Shown here: positions 1 through 7,405 of the stretch, in pieces
How the letters are laid out: every line of letters begins with the position of its first letter
How positions within the stretch are numbered: position 1 is the stretch's first letter
From: 70-18 sp041691815
GTDB lineage: Bacteria > Pseudomonadota > Alphaproteobacteria > Acetobacterales > Acetobacteraceae
Length of the DNA stretch: 13,683 nt
Direction: 5' to 3'
Assembly: GCA_041691815.1 (NCBI GenBank)
Contig: JBEPTZ010000123.1
Location: 1 to 13,683, forward strand
The notes under the pieces: model-generated
Database searches by the model: none
What the model saw: the letters and a program-made list of their open reading frames with translations, nothing else
Told to the model about the DNA's origin: nothing
Translations under genes and position numbers: made by a program

Positions 1-651
1 GATAGCGAATCACAGATGACTCTTTCGATTCAAGATGTTCTCGGACAGACACTGAGCATCGCCGACCGTGTCGCCGTCGATGCCAAGTTTCCGTTCGACT
101 ATGCCAAATTCGCTGATAGCCATACATCGTTCCACGAAGTCACAAGTGACCGATATTTCGAGTTGCTGCCACCGGGTGTCACGTTCGATATCTATTTTAT
201 CGATGGTCTCCACACATTCGAACAGACATTGCGTGACTTCTGTAATGCCGTCGTCCACAGCAACCCCAAAACGGTATGGTTGCTCGACGATACCAGACCA
301 AGCGACGTATTCTCAACGATACCCGATATGGCCCGTACCCACCATTTTCGCCAGATGACAGGAAACAAGGATCGTTCCTGGCATGGCGACGTCTTCAAGC
401 TTGTCTACTATATCCATGATTTCATGCCGACCCTGAACTACCGGACGCTGATCGGTGGTGGCAATCCGCAAACCCTGATCTGGCGATCGAATCGCGGCTG
501 GCGCGCACCATTGTTCAACAACCTCGAGACCGTCTCCCGGATGACCTATTTCGACATGTGCGATAATATCGGTGTGTTGCGCGCCTGCCCGGAAGACCAG
601 GCGATCAAGCAATGCGTCGACGAGCTGATGGCTGTGCCCTGTCCAGCGTAA
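1..651 (+). CDS. SAM-dependent methyltransferase-like protein, 5'-partial
   Basis: The frame is open through the left edge (D-S-E-S-Q precedes the ATG at 16), so the 5' end is missing. The visible 217 codons match the second half of small class I methyltransferases of the Methyltransf_24 type. Counting from the ATG at 16, a VDAKF segment at 21-25 fits the strand that ends at the acidic SAM-ribose residue, FIDGLHTFEQTLRD (61-74) is the characteristic strand-4 block, LDDTRPSD (90-97) is the next strand, and GDVFKLV (124-130) follows. The glycine-rich SAM motif I lies outside the window or is lost. Homologues often sit in polysaccharide or glycan-modification loci, so a sugar or lipid acceptor is possible but not shown. 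Base composition is about half GC (31 of 60 in 121-180), against about 70% in the next gene, which suggests foreign origin. The family is fairly sure; the substrate is unknown. Confidence 0.75.
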   Translation, partial: DSESQMTLSIQDVLGQTLSIADRVAVDAKFPFDYAKFADSHTSFHEVTSDRYFELLPPGVTFDIYFIDGLHTFEQTLRDFCNAVVHSNPKTVWLLDDTRPSDVFSTIPDMARTHHFRQMTGNKDRSWHGDVFKLVYYIHDFMPTLNYRTLIGGGNPQTLIWRSNRGWRAPLFNNLETVSRMTYFDMCDNIGVLRACPEDQAIKQCVDELMAVPCPA

Positions 652-720
652 ATGTGACTATCGGCACCGCCTGGTTGGTGTGCTACTCATGTGCCATCGC
701 AACGTCATAGCGTCTGTAAC

Positions 721-1641
721 ATGCCAAGCGCTCTCGCCCCAGTTCGCCCTCCCCTCGTCTGGCGCTCGCTCCTCTACGTCCCGGCCCACGTCGAGCGCTT
801 CGTCGAACGCGCCCACACCCGCGGCGCCGACTGCATCCAGCTCGACCTGGAAGACAGCGTGCCGGCCGCCGAGAAGGCGCGTGCCCGTTATGGCGTGGCC
901 GCGGCCGCAGCAAGAGTGGGGCGCGGCCCGAACGATGTGCTGGTGCGCATCAACAGCCCACTCTCGCTCGCCGTGCCCGACATCCAGGCGGCGGTCGGGC
1001 CGGATGTCGATGGTCTGATCATCACCAAGGCGCGCGGGCCGGACCATATCCGACTGCTCGACGAGTTGGTCAGCGAATGCGAGCAGCGCGCCGGCCTGGC
1101 CGAGGGCCATACCCGCTTCTATCTGCTGGTCGAAACCCCGGAAGCCGTGCCGCACGCCGAGGCCATCGGCCGCGCCAGCCCGCGCGCCGTGGCGATGAGC
1201 CTCGGGGGCGAGGATTTCGCGCTGGCGATCGGCGCCGAACCCTCGGAGGCTGCACTGGCGGTACCTAAGGCGCTGCTGCTGCACGCCGCCCGCGCCGCCG
1301 GACTCATGCCGCTCGGCCTCACTGGCACGCTGGCCGGTTTCGGTGACATCGACGCCTTCCGCGCCATGGCGCAACGCTCCCGCGCCATGGGGTTCGAGGG
1401 TGCTTCGTGCATCAACCCGGCCCAGGTGGCGCCGCTCAACGAAGCCTTCACCCCTACAGCCGACGAACTGGCCTACGCTGCCCGGGTGATTGCAGCCGAT
1501 GCCGAGGCAACGGCCCAGGGGCGCGGAGCGGTGGCGCTGGACGGACGCATGATCGATATTCCCATTGTCGTGCGTGCCCGCCGTCTTTTGGCGCGCGCGG
1601 CGGCAATCCGTGCCCGTGGGACTATGGCCCAACCCGGTTGA
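721..1641 (+). CDS. CoA ester lyase, HpcH/HpaI aldolase (CitE-like) family
   Basis: 306 aa from the ATG at 721; a GTG at 691 would add ten residues without homology. Neither start has a clear Shine-Dalgarno. The family is a TIM barrel that cleaves or forms acyl-CoA C-C bonds (malyl-CoA, beta-methylmalyl-CoA, citramalyl-CoA) or acts as a malyl-CoA thioesterase, with Mg2+. Visible landmarks are RSLLYVP (15-21), LDLEDSV (41-47), RINSP with the substrate-binding Arg (76-80), LVETPEA with the metal-binding Glu (136-142) and GGEDFA with the metal-binding Asp (162-167), all intact. Length fits stand-alone CitE-like lyases. No citrate lyase alpha or gamma subunit, or other CoA-pathway gene, is adjacent, so citrate lyase itself is unlikely and the true substrate cannot be told. 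It lies 43 bp upstream of hldE on the same strand and may be cotranscribed. The protein is probably cytoplasmic. Confidence 0.88.
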   Translation: MPSALAPVRPPLVWRSLLYVPAHVERFVERAHTRGADCIQLDLEDSVPAAEKARARYGVAAAAARVGRGPNDVLVRINSPLSLAVPDIQAAVGPDVDGLIITKARGPDHIRLLDELVSECEQRAGLAEGHTRFYLLVETPEAVPHAEAIGRASPRAVAMSLGGEDFALAIGAEPSEAALAVPKALLLHAARAAGLMPLGLTGTLAGFGDIDAFRAMAQRSRAMGFEGASCINPAQVAPLNEAFTPTADELAYAARVIAADAEATAQGRGAVALDGRMIDIPIVVRARRLLARAAAIRARGTMAQPG

Positions 1642-1684
1642 GGCCTATATCTGCGCCCTCCCCGACACCAGGACGGAGCCGCGC

Positions 1685-3175
1685 GTGACCGAGATGACAG
1701 GCATTGCCCAGCAGGAGAGTGCGGCCGCGCACTGGCTCCCCGCATTCGGCGGCAGCCACGTGGTGGTGCTGGGCGACGTGATGCTCGACCGCTATGTCAG
1801 CGGTGACGTGCGGCGGATATCGCCGGAGGCCCCGATCCCGGTGCTGCGTGCTGGCCAGCGCCGCAGCGTGCTGGGCGGGGCCGCCAATGTTGCCGCCAAT
1901 ATCGCCAGCCTCGGTGCCGCCGCAACCCTGATCGGGCTCACCGGCCAGGACGCCGCCGGGGCAGAATGCGCCGCGATGCTCGCGGCCCTGCCGGGCGTCG
2001 CCACCCGCCTGGTGCGCAGCGAGGCGCGGCCGACCACGGTGAAGACCCGCTTCATGTCCGGCGGCCATCAATTGCTCCGCCTCGACGAGGAGGTGGCTGA
2101 CCCGCTGGATACGCCGCTCGAAGACGCCATCCTGGCCGCCTTCACCGCCGCATTGCCGGGTGCCGGCGCGGTGGTGCTGTCCGATTACCACAAAGGCGTG
2201 CTGACCGACCGGGTGCTCCGTGCTGCGATCACCGCCGCCGCCGCCGCCGGTGTCCCGGTGATCGCCGATCCAAAGCGGCCGGATTTCGGCTGCTACCGCG
2301 GCGTCGCGGTGCTCACGCCGAACGTGCTGGAAGTCACTGCCGCGACCGGCATTTCCGCCATGACCGACGCCGCCGCCGCCGCCGCCGGCGAGCGCGCCCT
2401 GGTTCAGTCCGGCGCCTTCGCGGTGCTGGTTACCCGCTCCGAACGCGGCATGACCTTGGTGCGCCCGGGTGAGGCGCCGCTGCATGTACCGGCGCGCGCC
2501 CGTGCCGTCGCGGATGTCTCAGGCGCCGGGGACACCATGGCGGCGACACTCGCCATCGCCCTGGCCTGCGGCGCATCGCTGCCCGAAGCCGCGGCCCTGG
2601 CCAATGCGGCGGCCGGCATCGCGGTGACCAAACCCGGCACCGCAACCGTCTCCCACGCCGAACTCGCGGCGGCTCTGCACCGCCACGAATGGCTGGTGAT
2701 CGACGAGAAGGTCGCGGACCTGGACGCCGCACTCGGCCGCATCGCCGCCTGGCGGCGAGAAGGTCTGCGGATCGGCTTCACCAATGGCTGCTTCGACCTG
2801 ATCCACCCCGGCCATGTGCGCCTGCTGGCCCGCGCCCGCGCCGCATGCGATCGGCTGGTGGTCGCGCTGAACAGCGACGCCTCGGTGCGGCGGCTGAAAG
2901 GTCCGGAACGGCCGGTGCAGAACGAGACCGCGCGGGCCACCGTCATGGCCTCCATGGCGTCGGCCGACCTGGTGATGCTGTTCGAGGAAGACACCCCCGA
3001 GCGCCTGATCCGCGCCATCCTGCCGGACGTGCTGATCAAGGGCGCCGACTATACGATGGCGCAGGTGGTCGGTGCGGACATCGTCCAGGCAGCCGGGGGC
3101 GAGGTCGTGCTGATCCCGCTGGAGGAAGGCCACAGCACCACGAACACGATCCGCCGGATTAACGCCGGCCAGTAG
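1685..3175 (+). CDS. hldE: Bifunctional D-glycero-beta-D-manno-heptose-7-phosphate kinase / heptose-1-phosphate adenylyltransferase
   Basis: HldE (RfaE) phosphorylates heptose 7-phosphate at C1 and later adenylylates heptose 1-phosphate, giving the ADP-heptose used for the LPS inner core. The start is a GTG at 1685 with GGAG at 1675-1678, 6 nt upstream, giving 496 aa; an ATG at 1694 is the alternative. The N-terminal pfkB/ribokinase domain spans about residues 23-335, with GGAANVAAN (64-72), TPN (211-213) and DVSGAGDT (277-284) carrying the catalytic Asp and anion hole. The C-terminal nucleotidyltransferase spans about 355-496, with FTNGCFDLIHPGH (365-377) including the HxGH motif, LNSDASVRRLKG (395-406) and the terminal STTNTIRRI (484-492). 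Both halves look catalytically complete. GCC runs encode alanine stretches near 184-188 and 229-234. The other heptose genes (gmhA, gmhB, hldD) are not in the window. The gene ends before a bidirectional-looking hairpin. Confidence 0.96.
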   Translation: MTEMTGIAQQESAAAHWLPAFGGSHVVVLGDVMLDRYVSGDVRRISPEAPIPVLRAGQRRSVLGGAANVAANIASLGAAATLIGLTGQDAAGAECAAMLAALPGVATRLVRSEARPTTVKTRFMSGGHQLLRLDEEVADPLDTPLEDAILAAFTAALPGAGAVVLSDYHKGVLTDRVLRAAITAAAAAGVPVIADPKRPDFGCYRGVAVLTPNVLEVTAATGISAMTDAAAAAAGERALVQSGAFAVLVTRSERGMTLVRPGEAPLHVPARARAVADVSGAGDTMAATLAIALACGASLPEAAALANAAAGIAVTKPGTATVSHAELAAALHRHEWLVIDEKVADLDAALGRIAAWRREGLRIGFTNGCFDLIHPGHVRLLARARAACDRLVVALNSDASVRRLKGPERPVQNETARATVMASMASADLVMLFEEDTPERLIRAILPDVLIKGADYTMAQVVGADIVQAAGGEVVLIPLEEGHSTTNTIRRINAGQ

Positions 3176-3211
3176 CTGCAGGGGCGTCGCTCCGTACCGG
3201 CTGCCGACGAA

Positions 3212-3237
3212 AAAGGGCGACCCGCGGGCCGCCCTTT
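3212..3237 (-). terminator. Hairpin terminator between convergent hldE and F0 operon
   Basis: AAAGGGCG (3212-3219) pairs perfectly with CGCCCTTT (3230-3237), with a further CCC/GGG in the interior. Read on the minus strand, the stem runs into five T (complement of 3210-3214), so it looks best as the end of the atp operon. On the plus strand the tail is only TTTGTCT, so it may also stop hldE transcripts less efficiently. Confidence 0.7.
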
Positions 3238-3263
3238 GTCTAAAGATCGGATGGCGGCGCTGT

Positions 3264-3764
3264 TCAGGCGGCGCGCAAGGCGGTCGGCAGGCCGGCAATC
3301 GCCGAGTTGACCAGGGAAGCTCCCGATTCGGCGCTCAGCCCGTCCTGAATGACGGTCCGCGCCGCCGCTGCGGCCACCTCCGCCGCGGCAATCCGCACCT
3401 CGTCGAGCGCTGCCTTCTCGGCAGCGGCGATACGATCCGTCGCCTGCTGCTCCCTCCGGGCGGCGACAGCCTTCGCCTCTTCGGCCGCCGCCTTGGCCAG
3501 CCGGGCGGCCTCGGCATGCGCGCCTTCCAACAGGTCCTTGGCATCGGCGAGTGCCGTCTCGCGCCGCGCCGTCGCCTCCTTCAGCATCGCCGCCGCCTCT
3601 TGGCGCAGGCGCTGGGCCTCGGCCAGTTCGTTGCGGATGGACTCGGTGCGCTGATCCAGGATCGCCGCCAGCGCGCCCCAGAGTTTGCCGCCGAACAACA
3701 CCACGAAGATGACGAAGGCGACGTAAACCCAGTGCCGTGGGTCGGCGAAGAAGCTCTCGTGCAT
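3264..3764 (-). CDS. atpF: F0F1 ATP synthase subunit b
   Basis: 166 aa. The ATG at 3764 has AGGAG at 3771-3775, 6 nt upstream, and follows the b' stop by 12 bp. Subunit b is part of the peripheral stalk that holds F1 against the membrane rotor. A single N-terminal membrane segment is visible around residues 11-32 (HWVYVAFVIFVVLFGGKLW begins at about 11). It is followed by a long Ala/Glu/Arg-rich, probably coiled-coil helix from about 40 to 150, the standard b architecture and length. It is last in the operon, after the paralogous b' gene. The pair presumably forms a b-b' heterodimer, as known in alphaproteobacteria and phototrophs. A hairpin terminator lies 27 bp beyond the stop. Which of the two neighbouring genes is b and which is b' rests on order and on the longer N-terminus of the other. 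Confidence 0.93.
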   Translation of the reverse strand: MHESFFADPRHWVYVAFVIFVVLFGGKLWGALAAILDQRTESIRNELAEAQRLRQEAAAMLKEATARRETALADAKDLLEGAHAEAARLAKAAAEEAKAVAARREQQATDRIAAAEKAALDEVRIAAAEVAAAAARTVIQDGLSAESGASLVNSAIAGLPTALRAA

Positions 3765-3776
3765 CGCGCGCTCCTG

Positions 3777-4367
3777 TTATTGGCCGCGGGCGGCGAGTTG
3801 CACACCCACAGCCTGTTCGACTGCGGCCGCACTGGGTGCCGCCCCGGTCAGGCGGAGCACCACCGCCGCGGTGGTTTCGCTCGCCACCTGGCGCAGCGCG
3901 CCCAGTGCCGCGGCCCGGGCCACGCCAATCCGTTGTTCGGCTTCCGAGATCTGCGCGTCGAGCCGGGCATTCAGCACGGCTGCCTCAGTGGCGGCTTCTT
4001 CTTTGGCCTTGCCGACCGCGCTGGCAATCTGGGCCTGCGCGCCGGTCTGTGCCGCACGGATCGCCGTGGTCTGTTCGGCCACCGCCGCATCCGCCTCGAT
4101 CTTGGCGGCACGGGCAGCGTCGAGGTCCTGGGCAATCCGGGCGGCGCGCATCTCGATCACGGCGCCCACCTGCGGCAGCGCCCAGCGCGAGATCAGCAGA
4201 TAGAAGATCGGAAAAATGATCGCCAGCCAGACCATCTGGCTGGTGGTCAGCTTGTTGCCGAAATCGAGCTGCGGCATGCCCTCCTCCGCCATCGCGGCGA
4301 ACGGAACGCAGAGCCAGGCCACCGCGAGCGGGGTGGTACGGCGCAACAAGGCCACCAGCTTCGACAT
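3777..4367 (-). CDS. atpG: F0F1 ATP synthase subunit b' (second b-type subunit)
   Basis: 196 aa. The ATG at 4367 has GGAGG at 4373-4377, 5 nt upstream. The frame stays open much further upstream through atpE and atpB, but that extension is antisense-type noise and the RBS fixes the start. Residues about 11-26 form a hydrophobic stretch ending in FAAMAEE, which resembles a cleavable signal sequence. A second hydrophobic segment at about 44-61 (MVWLAIIFPIFYLLI) is the b-type membrane anchor. From about 70 on, the protein is Ala/Glu/Arg/Gln-rich coiled coil. It would partner subunit b in the peripheral stalk. Symbols vary (atpG, atpF2, atpX); atpG here does not mean the gamma subunit. The gene sits between atpE and the b gene in tight operon spacing. 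Confidence 0.92.
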   Translation of the reverse strand: MSKLVALLRRTTPLAVAWLCVPFAAMAEEGMPQLDFGNKLTTSQMVWLAIIFPIFYLLISRWALPQVGAVIEMRAARIAQDLDAARAAKIEADAAVAEQTTAIRAAQTGAQAQIASAVGKAKEEAATEAAVLNARLDAQISEAEQRIGVARAAALGALRQVASETTAAVVLRLTGAAPSAAAVEQAVGVQLAARGQ

Positions 4368-4402
4368 GATATCCTCCGGCTGTTTCGGCCGCGCTGGGCC
4401 GG

Positions 4403-4627
4403 TCAGACGAACAGGATGATGAACGCGATGACCAGCGCGTAGAGTGCCACGGCCTCGGTCAACGCAAAGCCCAGAATGGCCAGGCCGAACACCTTGTCGC
4501 GGGAAGCGGGGTTGCGTGCCACGCTGGTCACCAGGGCGGCAAAGATGTTGCCGATACCGACGCCGACGCCGGCGAGGGCGATCACGGCGAGGCCCGCACC
4601 GATATCCGCGGCTGCTTTGATATCCAT
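4403..4627 (-). CDS. atpE: F0F1 ATP synthase subunit c (proteolipid)
   Basis: 74 aa, a two-helix hairpin that forms the rotor ring in the membrane. Helix 1 contains the glycine motif GVGVGIG (20-26). The polar loop is ARNP (37-40). Helix 2 has the proton-carrying carboxylate at Glu58 within ALTEAVALYAL (55-65). There is no Gln/Ser/Thr signature of Na+-binding rings, so it is proton-type. The ATG at 4627 has an AAGGAAG Shine-Dalgarno in the complement of 4633-4639. A GC-rich stem-loop lies just upstream (4649-4680). Length and sequence are typical of alphaproteobacterial c subunits. Confidence 0.97.
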   Translation of the reverse strand: MDIKAAADIGAGLAVIALAGVGVGIGNIFAALVTSVARNPASRDKVFGLAILGFALTEAVALYALVIAFIILFV

Positions 4628-4648
4628 TTCGACTTCCTTTCGTAGAGT

Positions 4649-4680
4649 CCGGCCGACCGGCGGCAGCGCCGTCCGGGGCC
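4649..4680 (-). promoter_or_regulatory. GC-rich stem-loop in the atpB-atpE spacer
   Basis: In the 69-bp spacer, GAC-C-GGCG (4655-4662) faces CGCCGTC (4667-4673) across a GCAG loop, with a one-base bulge. Outer GGCC or CCGG segments (4649-4654 with 4673-4680) can extend the stem. In the minus-strand mRNA it sits about 20 nt 5' of the atpE ATG. Intercistronic structures near atpE are known in other atp operons to tune subunit c output. A role here is inference only. Confidence 0.4.
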
Positions 4681-4696
4681 ATCCAGTTGTGGGAGA

Positions 4697-5470
4697 TCAG
4701 TGAAGGTGAACTGCGTCGTGCAGGTAGATGCAGGTCAACACGGCGAACACATAGGCTTGCAGCACCGCGACCAGCACTTCGAAGCCGATCAGGATGACAT
4801 TGATGCTCAGCGACAGCGCCGCCGGCAGCAGCGCGAACGAATGCCACCCACCCATCAGGCCGGCGCTGCCGAGCATGATGACGAAGGCGCCAAACACCTC
4901 CAGCATCACGTGGCCGGCCATCATGTTGGCGAACAGACGAACCGAGAGCGAGATCAGCCGCGACACGTAGGACAGCACCTCGATCGGCACCAGCAGCGGC
5001 AGCAGCACTGCCGGCACGCCCTGAGGCACGAAGTAGCTGAAGAAATGCAGCCCGTGATAGCGCAGGCCAACCACCGTGGTCATCACCACCACCAGCACCG
5101 TCAGCACCCCGGTGATCGCGATGTGGCTGGTGAAGGTGAACATGTACGGCACCACGCCCAGCAGATTGCCGAGCAGGATGAAGCTGAAGATCGTGAAAAT
5201 GAACGGGAAGAAGCGCCGGGCGCCCTCGCCGATGGTATCGATGCACATCTGCAGCACGCCGTCATAGGACAGTTCGGCCATGGCCTGCAGGCGGCCGGGC
5301 ACCAGCGCCTTCGGCCGCATGCCGATATATAGCGTGCCGAGCACCAGTACGCAGGCGATCAGCATCATCAGGTTGGACTGGGTGAAGTTCACCGACGCCC
5401 CAAGCGGACCGAAGGCGGTCGTCAGCTTGAACTGGCCCAGTGCGTCGATGGTTTGAGACTCGGCAGCCAC
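4697..5470 (-). CDS. atpB: F0F1 ATP synthase subunit a
   Basis: 257 aa integral membrane stator subunit that provides the proton half-channels against the c ring. The start is a GTG at 5470, with a GAGGG-type RBS about 8 nt upstream. Several hydrophobic segments are visible (about 34-50, 88-110, 115-137, 152-170, 190-207, 213-250). The essential arginine is Arg178 in SVRLFANMMAGH, equivalent to E. coli Arg210. Gln238 in VLQAY matches E. coli Gln252. His187 and Glu231 occupy the positions of E. coli Glu219 and His245, the exchanged Glu/His pair also seen in mitochondrial enzymes. The gene follows atpI after a 118-bp spacer containing an inverted repeat and a possible internal promoter. Confidence 0.96.
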   Translation of the reverse strand: MAAESQTIDALGQFKLTTAFGPLGASVNFTQSNLMMLIACVLVLGTLYIGMRPKALVPGRLQAMAELSYDGVLQMCIDTIGEGARRFFPFIFTIFSFILLGNLLGVVPYMFTFTSHIAITGVLTVLVVVMTTVVGLRYHGLHFFSYFVPQGVPAVLLPLLVPIEVLSYVSRLISLSVRLFANMMAGHVMLEVFGAFVIMLGSAGLMGGWHSFALLPAALSLSINVILIGFEVLVAVLQAYVFAVLTCIYLHDAVHLH

Positions 5471-5511
5471 CTTGTACCCTCTGTCATCATCCGGCCATGT
5501 CGGCCGGCGTG

Positions 5512-5560
5512 GTTAGGCCCGAACCAGGGCTTTTCGTCAATCCCGCCGTGTATCGGGCCT
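5512..5560 (-). promoter_or_regulatory. Possible internal promoter and inverted repeat upstream of atpB
   Basis: On the minus strand TTGACG (complement of 5535-5540) is followed by 17 nt and CCTAAC (complement of 5512-5517), about 41 bp before the atpB start: a good -35 and a weak -10. Overlapping it is a perfect 8-bp inverted repeat, AGGCCCGA at 5515-5522 and TCGGGCCT at 5553-5560. Either a secondary promoter or an RNA hairpin in the atpI-atpB leader is possible. Confidence 0.3.
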
Positions 5561-5588
5561 GCCGCTCGTCAGGCCTGCCACCCGTTGA

Positions 5589-5906
5589 TCACTTCCGTGG
5601 CACGAACATGCGCCACACATTCAGCACGCCGGCCGCGCCGCCCAGCAACACGAACACACCGAGAAACACCGGACTGGTGCCGATCCAGCGATCCAGCGCC
5701 CAGCCGATGGCCACCGCCACCACCAGTGCCGAAACCATCTCGACACCCACCCGGACGCCAATCCGCCAGGCCGCTCCATCCAGCCCGCCGGATGCTTCCT
5801 TCGTCCCGGTCGCCGACGCGTCCAGCCCCTGCTTTTCGCGGGCCGCCCGCAGGCGCTGCTCGAAGGTGCCGTCGCCCGACTTTTCATCCCCCGACTTTTC
5901 GCTCAT
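5589..5906 (-). CDS. atpI: ATP synthase accessory subunit I (AtpI/AtpZ family)
   Basis: 105 aa. The ATG at 5906 is preceded by a GAGGAG Shine-Dalgarno. A charged hydrophilic N-terminus of about 45 residues is followed by two transmembrane helices, at roughly 50-69 and 79-97, the usual AtpI/DUF-type layout. It is the first gene of the F0 operon. Known homologues are non-stoichiometric and help assembly of the c ring or bind Mg2+; they are not part of the catalytic complex. Position and topology support the call. Sequence conservation in this family is low, so the name depends partly on context. Confidence 0.88.
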   Translation of the reverse strand: MSEKSGDEKSGDGTFEQRLRAAREKQGLDASATGTKEASGGLDGAAWRIGVRVGVEMVSALVVAVAIGWALDRWIGTSPVFLGVFVLLGGAAGVLNVWRMFVPRK

Positions 5907-5944
5907 CGTGGCTCCTCGCAGGTTTCCCGCCGAAAAGCGAGCAC

Positions 5945-5973
5945 TTGCTACCGTTGCGGTGCTGGTGTGTCAA
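5945..5973 (-). promoter_or_regulatory. Candidate sigma70-type promoter of the F0 (atpI) operon
   Basis: Read on the minus strand: TTGACA (complement of 5968-5973), a 17-nt spacer, and TAGCAA (complement of 5945-5950), about 38 bp before the atpI ATG. The -35 is a perfect consensus; the -10 matches at 3 of 6. It lies in the 147-bp region shared with the divergent aminotransferase gene. Confidence 0.55.
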
Positions 5974-6053
5974 GAACGCCAGAGCCATTATCTTGCCTGC
6001 ACGCCAGCCGGCCGATCCGGCGCCGCTCAACTCGCACCAGGGATGTCCGCACC

Positions 6054-7385
6054 ATGAGCCACCTGCTTCATCGCACGCTGTTCGCCGACCCGCCGATCGC
6101 CACCAGCGGCAGCGGCATCTATCTGCGCACCGCCGACGGGCACGAGGTGATCGACGGCTCCGGCGGCGCCGCGGTGGCCTGCCTGGGGCACGGCAACGCG
6201 CGGGTGAACGCGGCGATCGCGGCACAAATCTCCAAGGTCGCCTATGTCCATACCGCCTTGTTCAGCAACGCGGCGGCCGAGGAACTGGCCGATGTGCTGG
6301 TCGGCCATGCGCCGGGCGGCCTCACCCACGCCTATCTGGCCTCCTCCGGCTCGGAGGGCACCGAGGCGGCGCTGAAACTGGCGCGGCAGTATTTTCTCGA
6401 GGTCGGGCAGCCGCAACGCACCCGCTACATCTCGCGGCGCGGCAGCTATCACGGCAATACGCTGGGCGCACTCTCGGCCGGCGGCAACGCGATGCGCCGG
6501 GCACCCTATGCGCCGATGCTGTCGGACGCCTTCAGCCATGTCTCCCCGGCCTTCGCCTATCGCTTCCAGCACGACGACGAGACCGAGGCGCAGTTCACCG
6601 AGCGCCTGGCCGCCGAGTTGGAAGCCGAGTTTCAGCGTCTCGGCCCGCAGAACGTGGTCGCCTTCATCGCCGAACCGGTGGTCGGCGCCACCACCGGCTG
6701 CGTCGCCGCCCCCGCCGGATATTTCCGCCGGGTGCGCGAGATCTGCGACCGCCACGGCGCACTGCTGATCCTGGACGAGGTGATGTGCGGCATGGGCCGC
6801 ACCGGCACCACCCATGCCTGGGAGCAGGAGGGCATCGCGCCGGACATCCAGGTGATCGCCAAGGGGTTGGGCGGCGGCTACCAGCCGATCGGCGGCATCT
6901 TGATCGCCGGGCGGGTGATCGAGGCATTCCGCGCCGGCTCCGGCAGCTTCATGCACGGCCATACCTACCAGGCGCATCCGGTGGCCTGCGCCGCCGCCCT
7001 GGCGGTGCAGCAGGTGATCCGCGACGACGGGCTGGTCGAGAATGTCCGCAAGATGGGCGACGTGCTGTCTGCCGCGCTCACCGAGCGGCTCGGCAACCAC
7101 CGCCATGTCGGCGATATCCGCGGCCGCGGCCTGTTCTGGGCGATCGAATTGGTGCGCGACCGCGCCAGCAAGGCGGTGTTCGACCCGGCGCTGAAGCTGA
7201 ACGACCGCATCAAGCAGCAGGCCTATGACCGTGGCCTGGCGATCTACCCGATGGGCGGCACGATCGACGGCCGGCAGGGCGACCATGTGATCGTGGCGCC
7301 GCCCTATATCGTCAATGCCGCCCAGATCGACACCATCGTGGCGCGCCTGGGCGATGCGGTCGATGCGGCGGTGGCCAGCGTCTGA
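6054..7385 (+). CDS. Class III PLP-dependent aminotransferase
   Basis: 443 aa from the ATG at 6054, with AGGGA at 6039-6043 ten nt upstream. The frame is open to 5967, but no better start is seen there. It is a fold-type I omega-aminotransferase (COG0160/0161 group). SSGSEGTEAA (97-106) binds the PLP phosphate, YHG (132-134) stacks on the ring, LILDEVMCGMGRTG (238-251) holds the Asp241 that contacts the pyridine nitrogen, and AKGLGGGYQPIGG (269-281) carries the Schiff-base Lys270. HGHTYQAHPVACAAAL (301-316) is the conserved substrate-loop block. All key residues are present. The amino donor cannot be decided from sequence; candidates are omega-amino acids, diamines or taurine-like compounds with pyruvate or 2-oxoglutarate. 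The gene is a single unit, divergent from atpI and convergent with the ABC exporter, so the neighbours do not indicate its pathway. Confidence 0.92.
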   Translation: MSHLLHRTLFADPPIATSGSGIYLRTADGHEVIDGSGGAAVACLGHGNARVNAAIAAQISKVAYVHTALFSNAAAEELADVLVGHAPGGLTHAYLASSGSEGTEAALKLARQYFLEVGQPQRTRYISRRGSYHGNTLGALSAGGNAMRRAPYAPMLSDAFSHVSPAFAYRFQHDDETEAQFTERLAAELEAEFQRLGPQNVVAFIAEPVVGATTGCVAAPAGYFRRVREICDRHGALLILDEVMCGMGRTGTTHAWEQEGIAPDIQVIAKGLGGGYQPIGGILIAGRVIEAFRAGSGSFMHGHTYQAHPVACAAALAVQQVIRDDGLVENVRKMGDVLSAALTERLGNHRHVGDIRGRGLFWAIELVRDRASKAVFDPALKLNDRIKQQAYDRGLAIYPMGGTIDGRQGDHVIVAPPYIVNAAQIDTIVARLGDAVDAAVASV

Positions 7386-7405
7386 ACCGGCTTCCCGAAC
7401 CGGCA

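Noticed and set aside
658..1632. Long minus-strand frame opposite the CoA lyase
   Set aside because: No domain signal; the opposite strand encodes a complete CitE-like protein.
4368..5246. Upstream extension of the b' frame across atpE and atpB
   Set aside because: It runs out of frame through two certain genes; the GGAGG site at 4373-4377 sets the b' start.
5453..7228. Long plus-strand frame across the atpI region and the aminotransferase
   Set aside because: Low-complexity Arg/Pro/Gly-rich product in the wrong frame of the aminotransferase.
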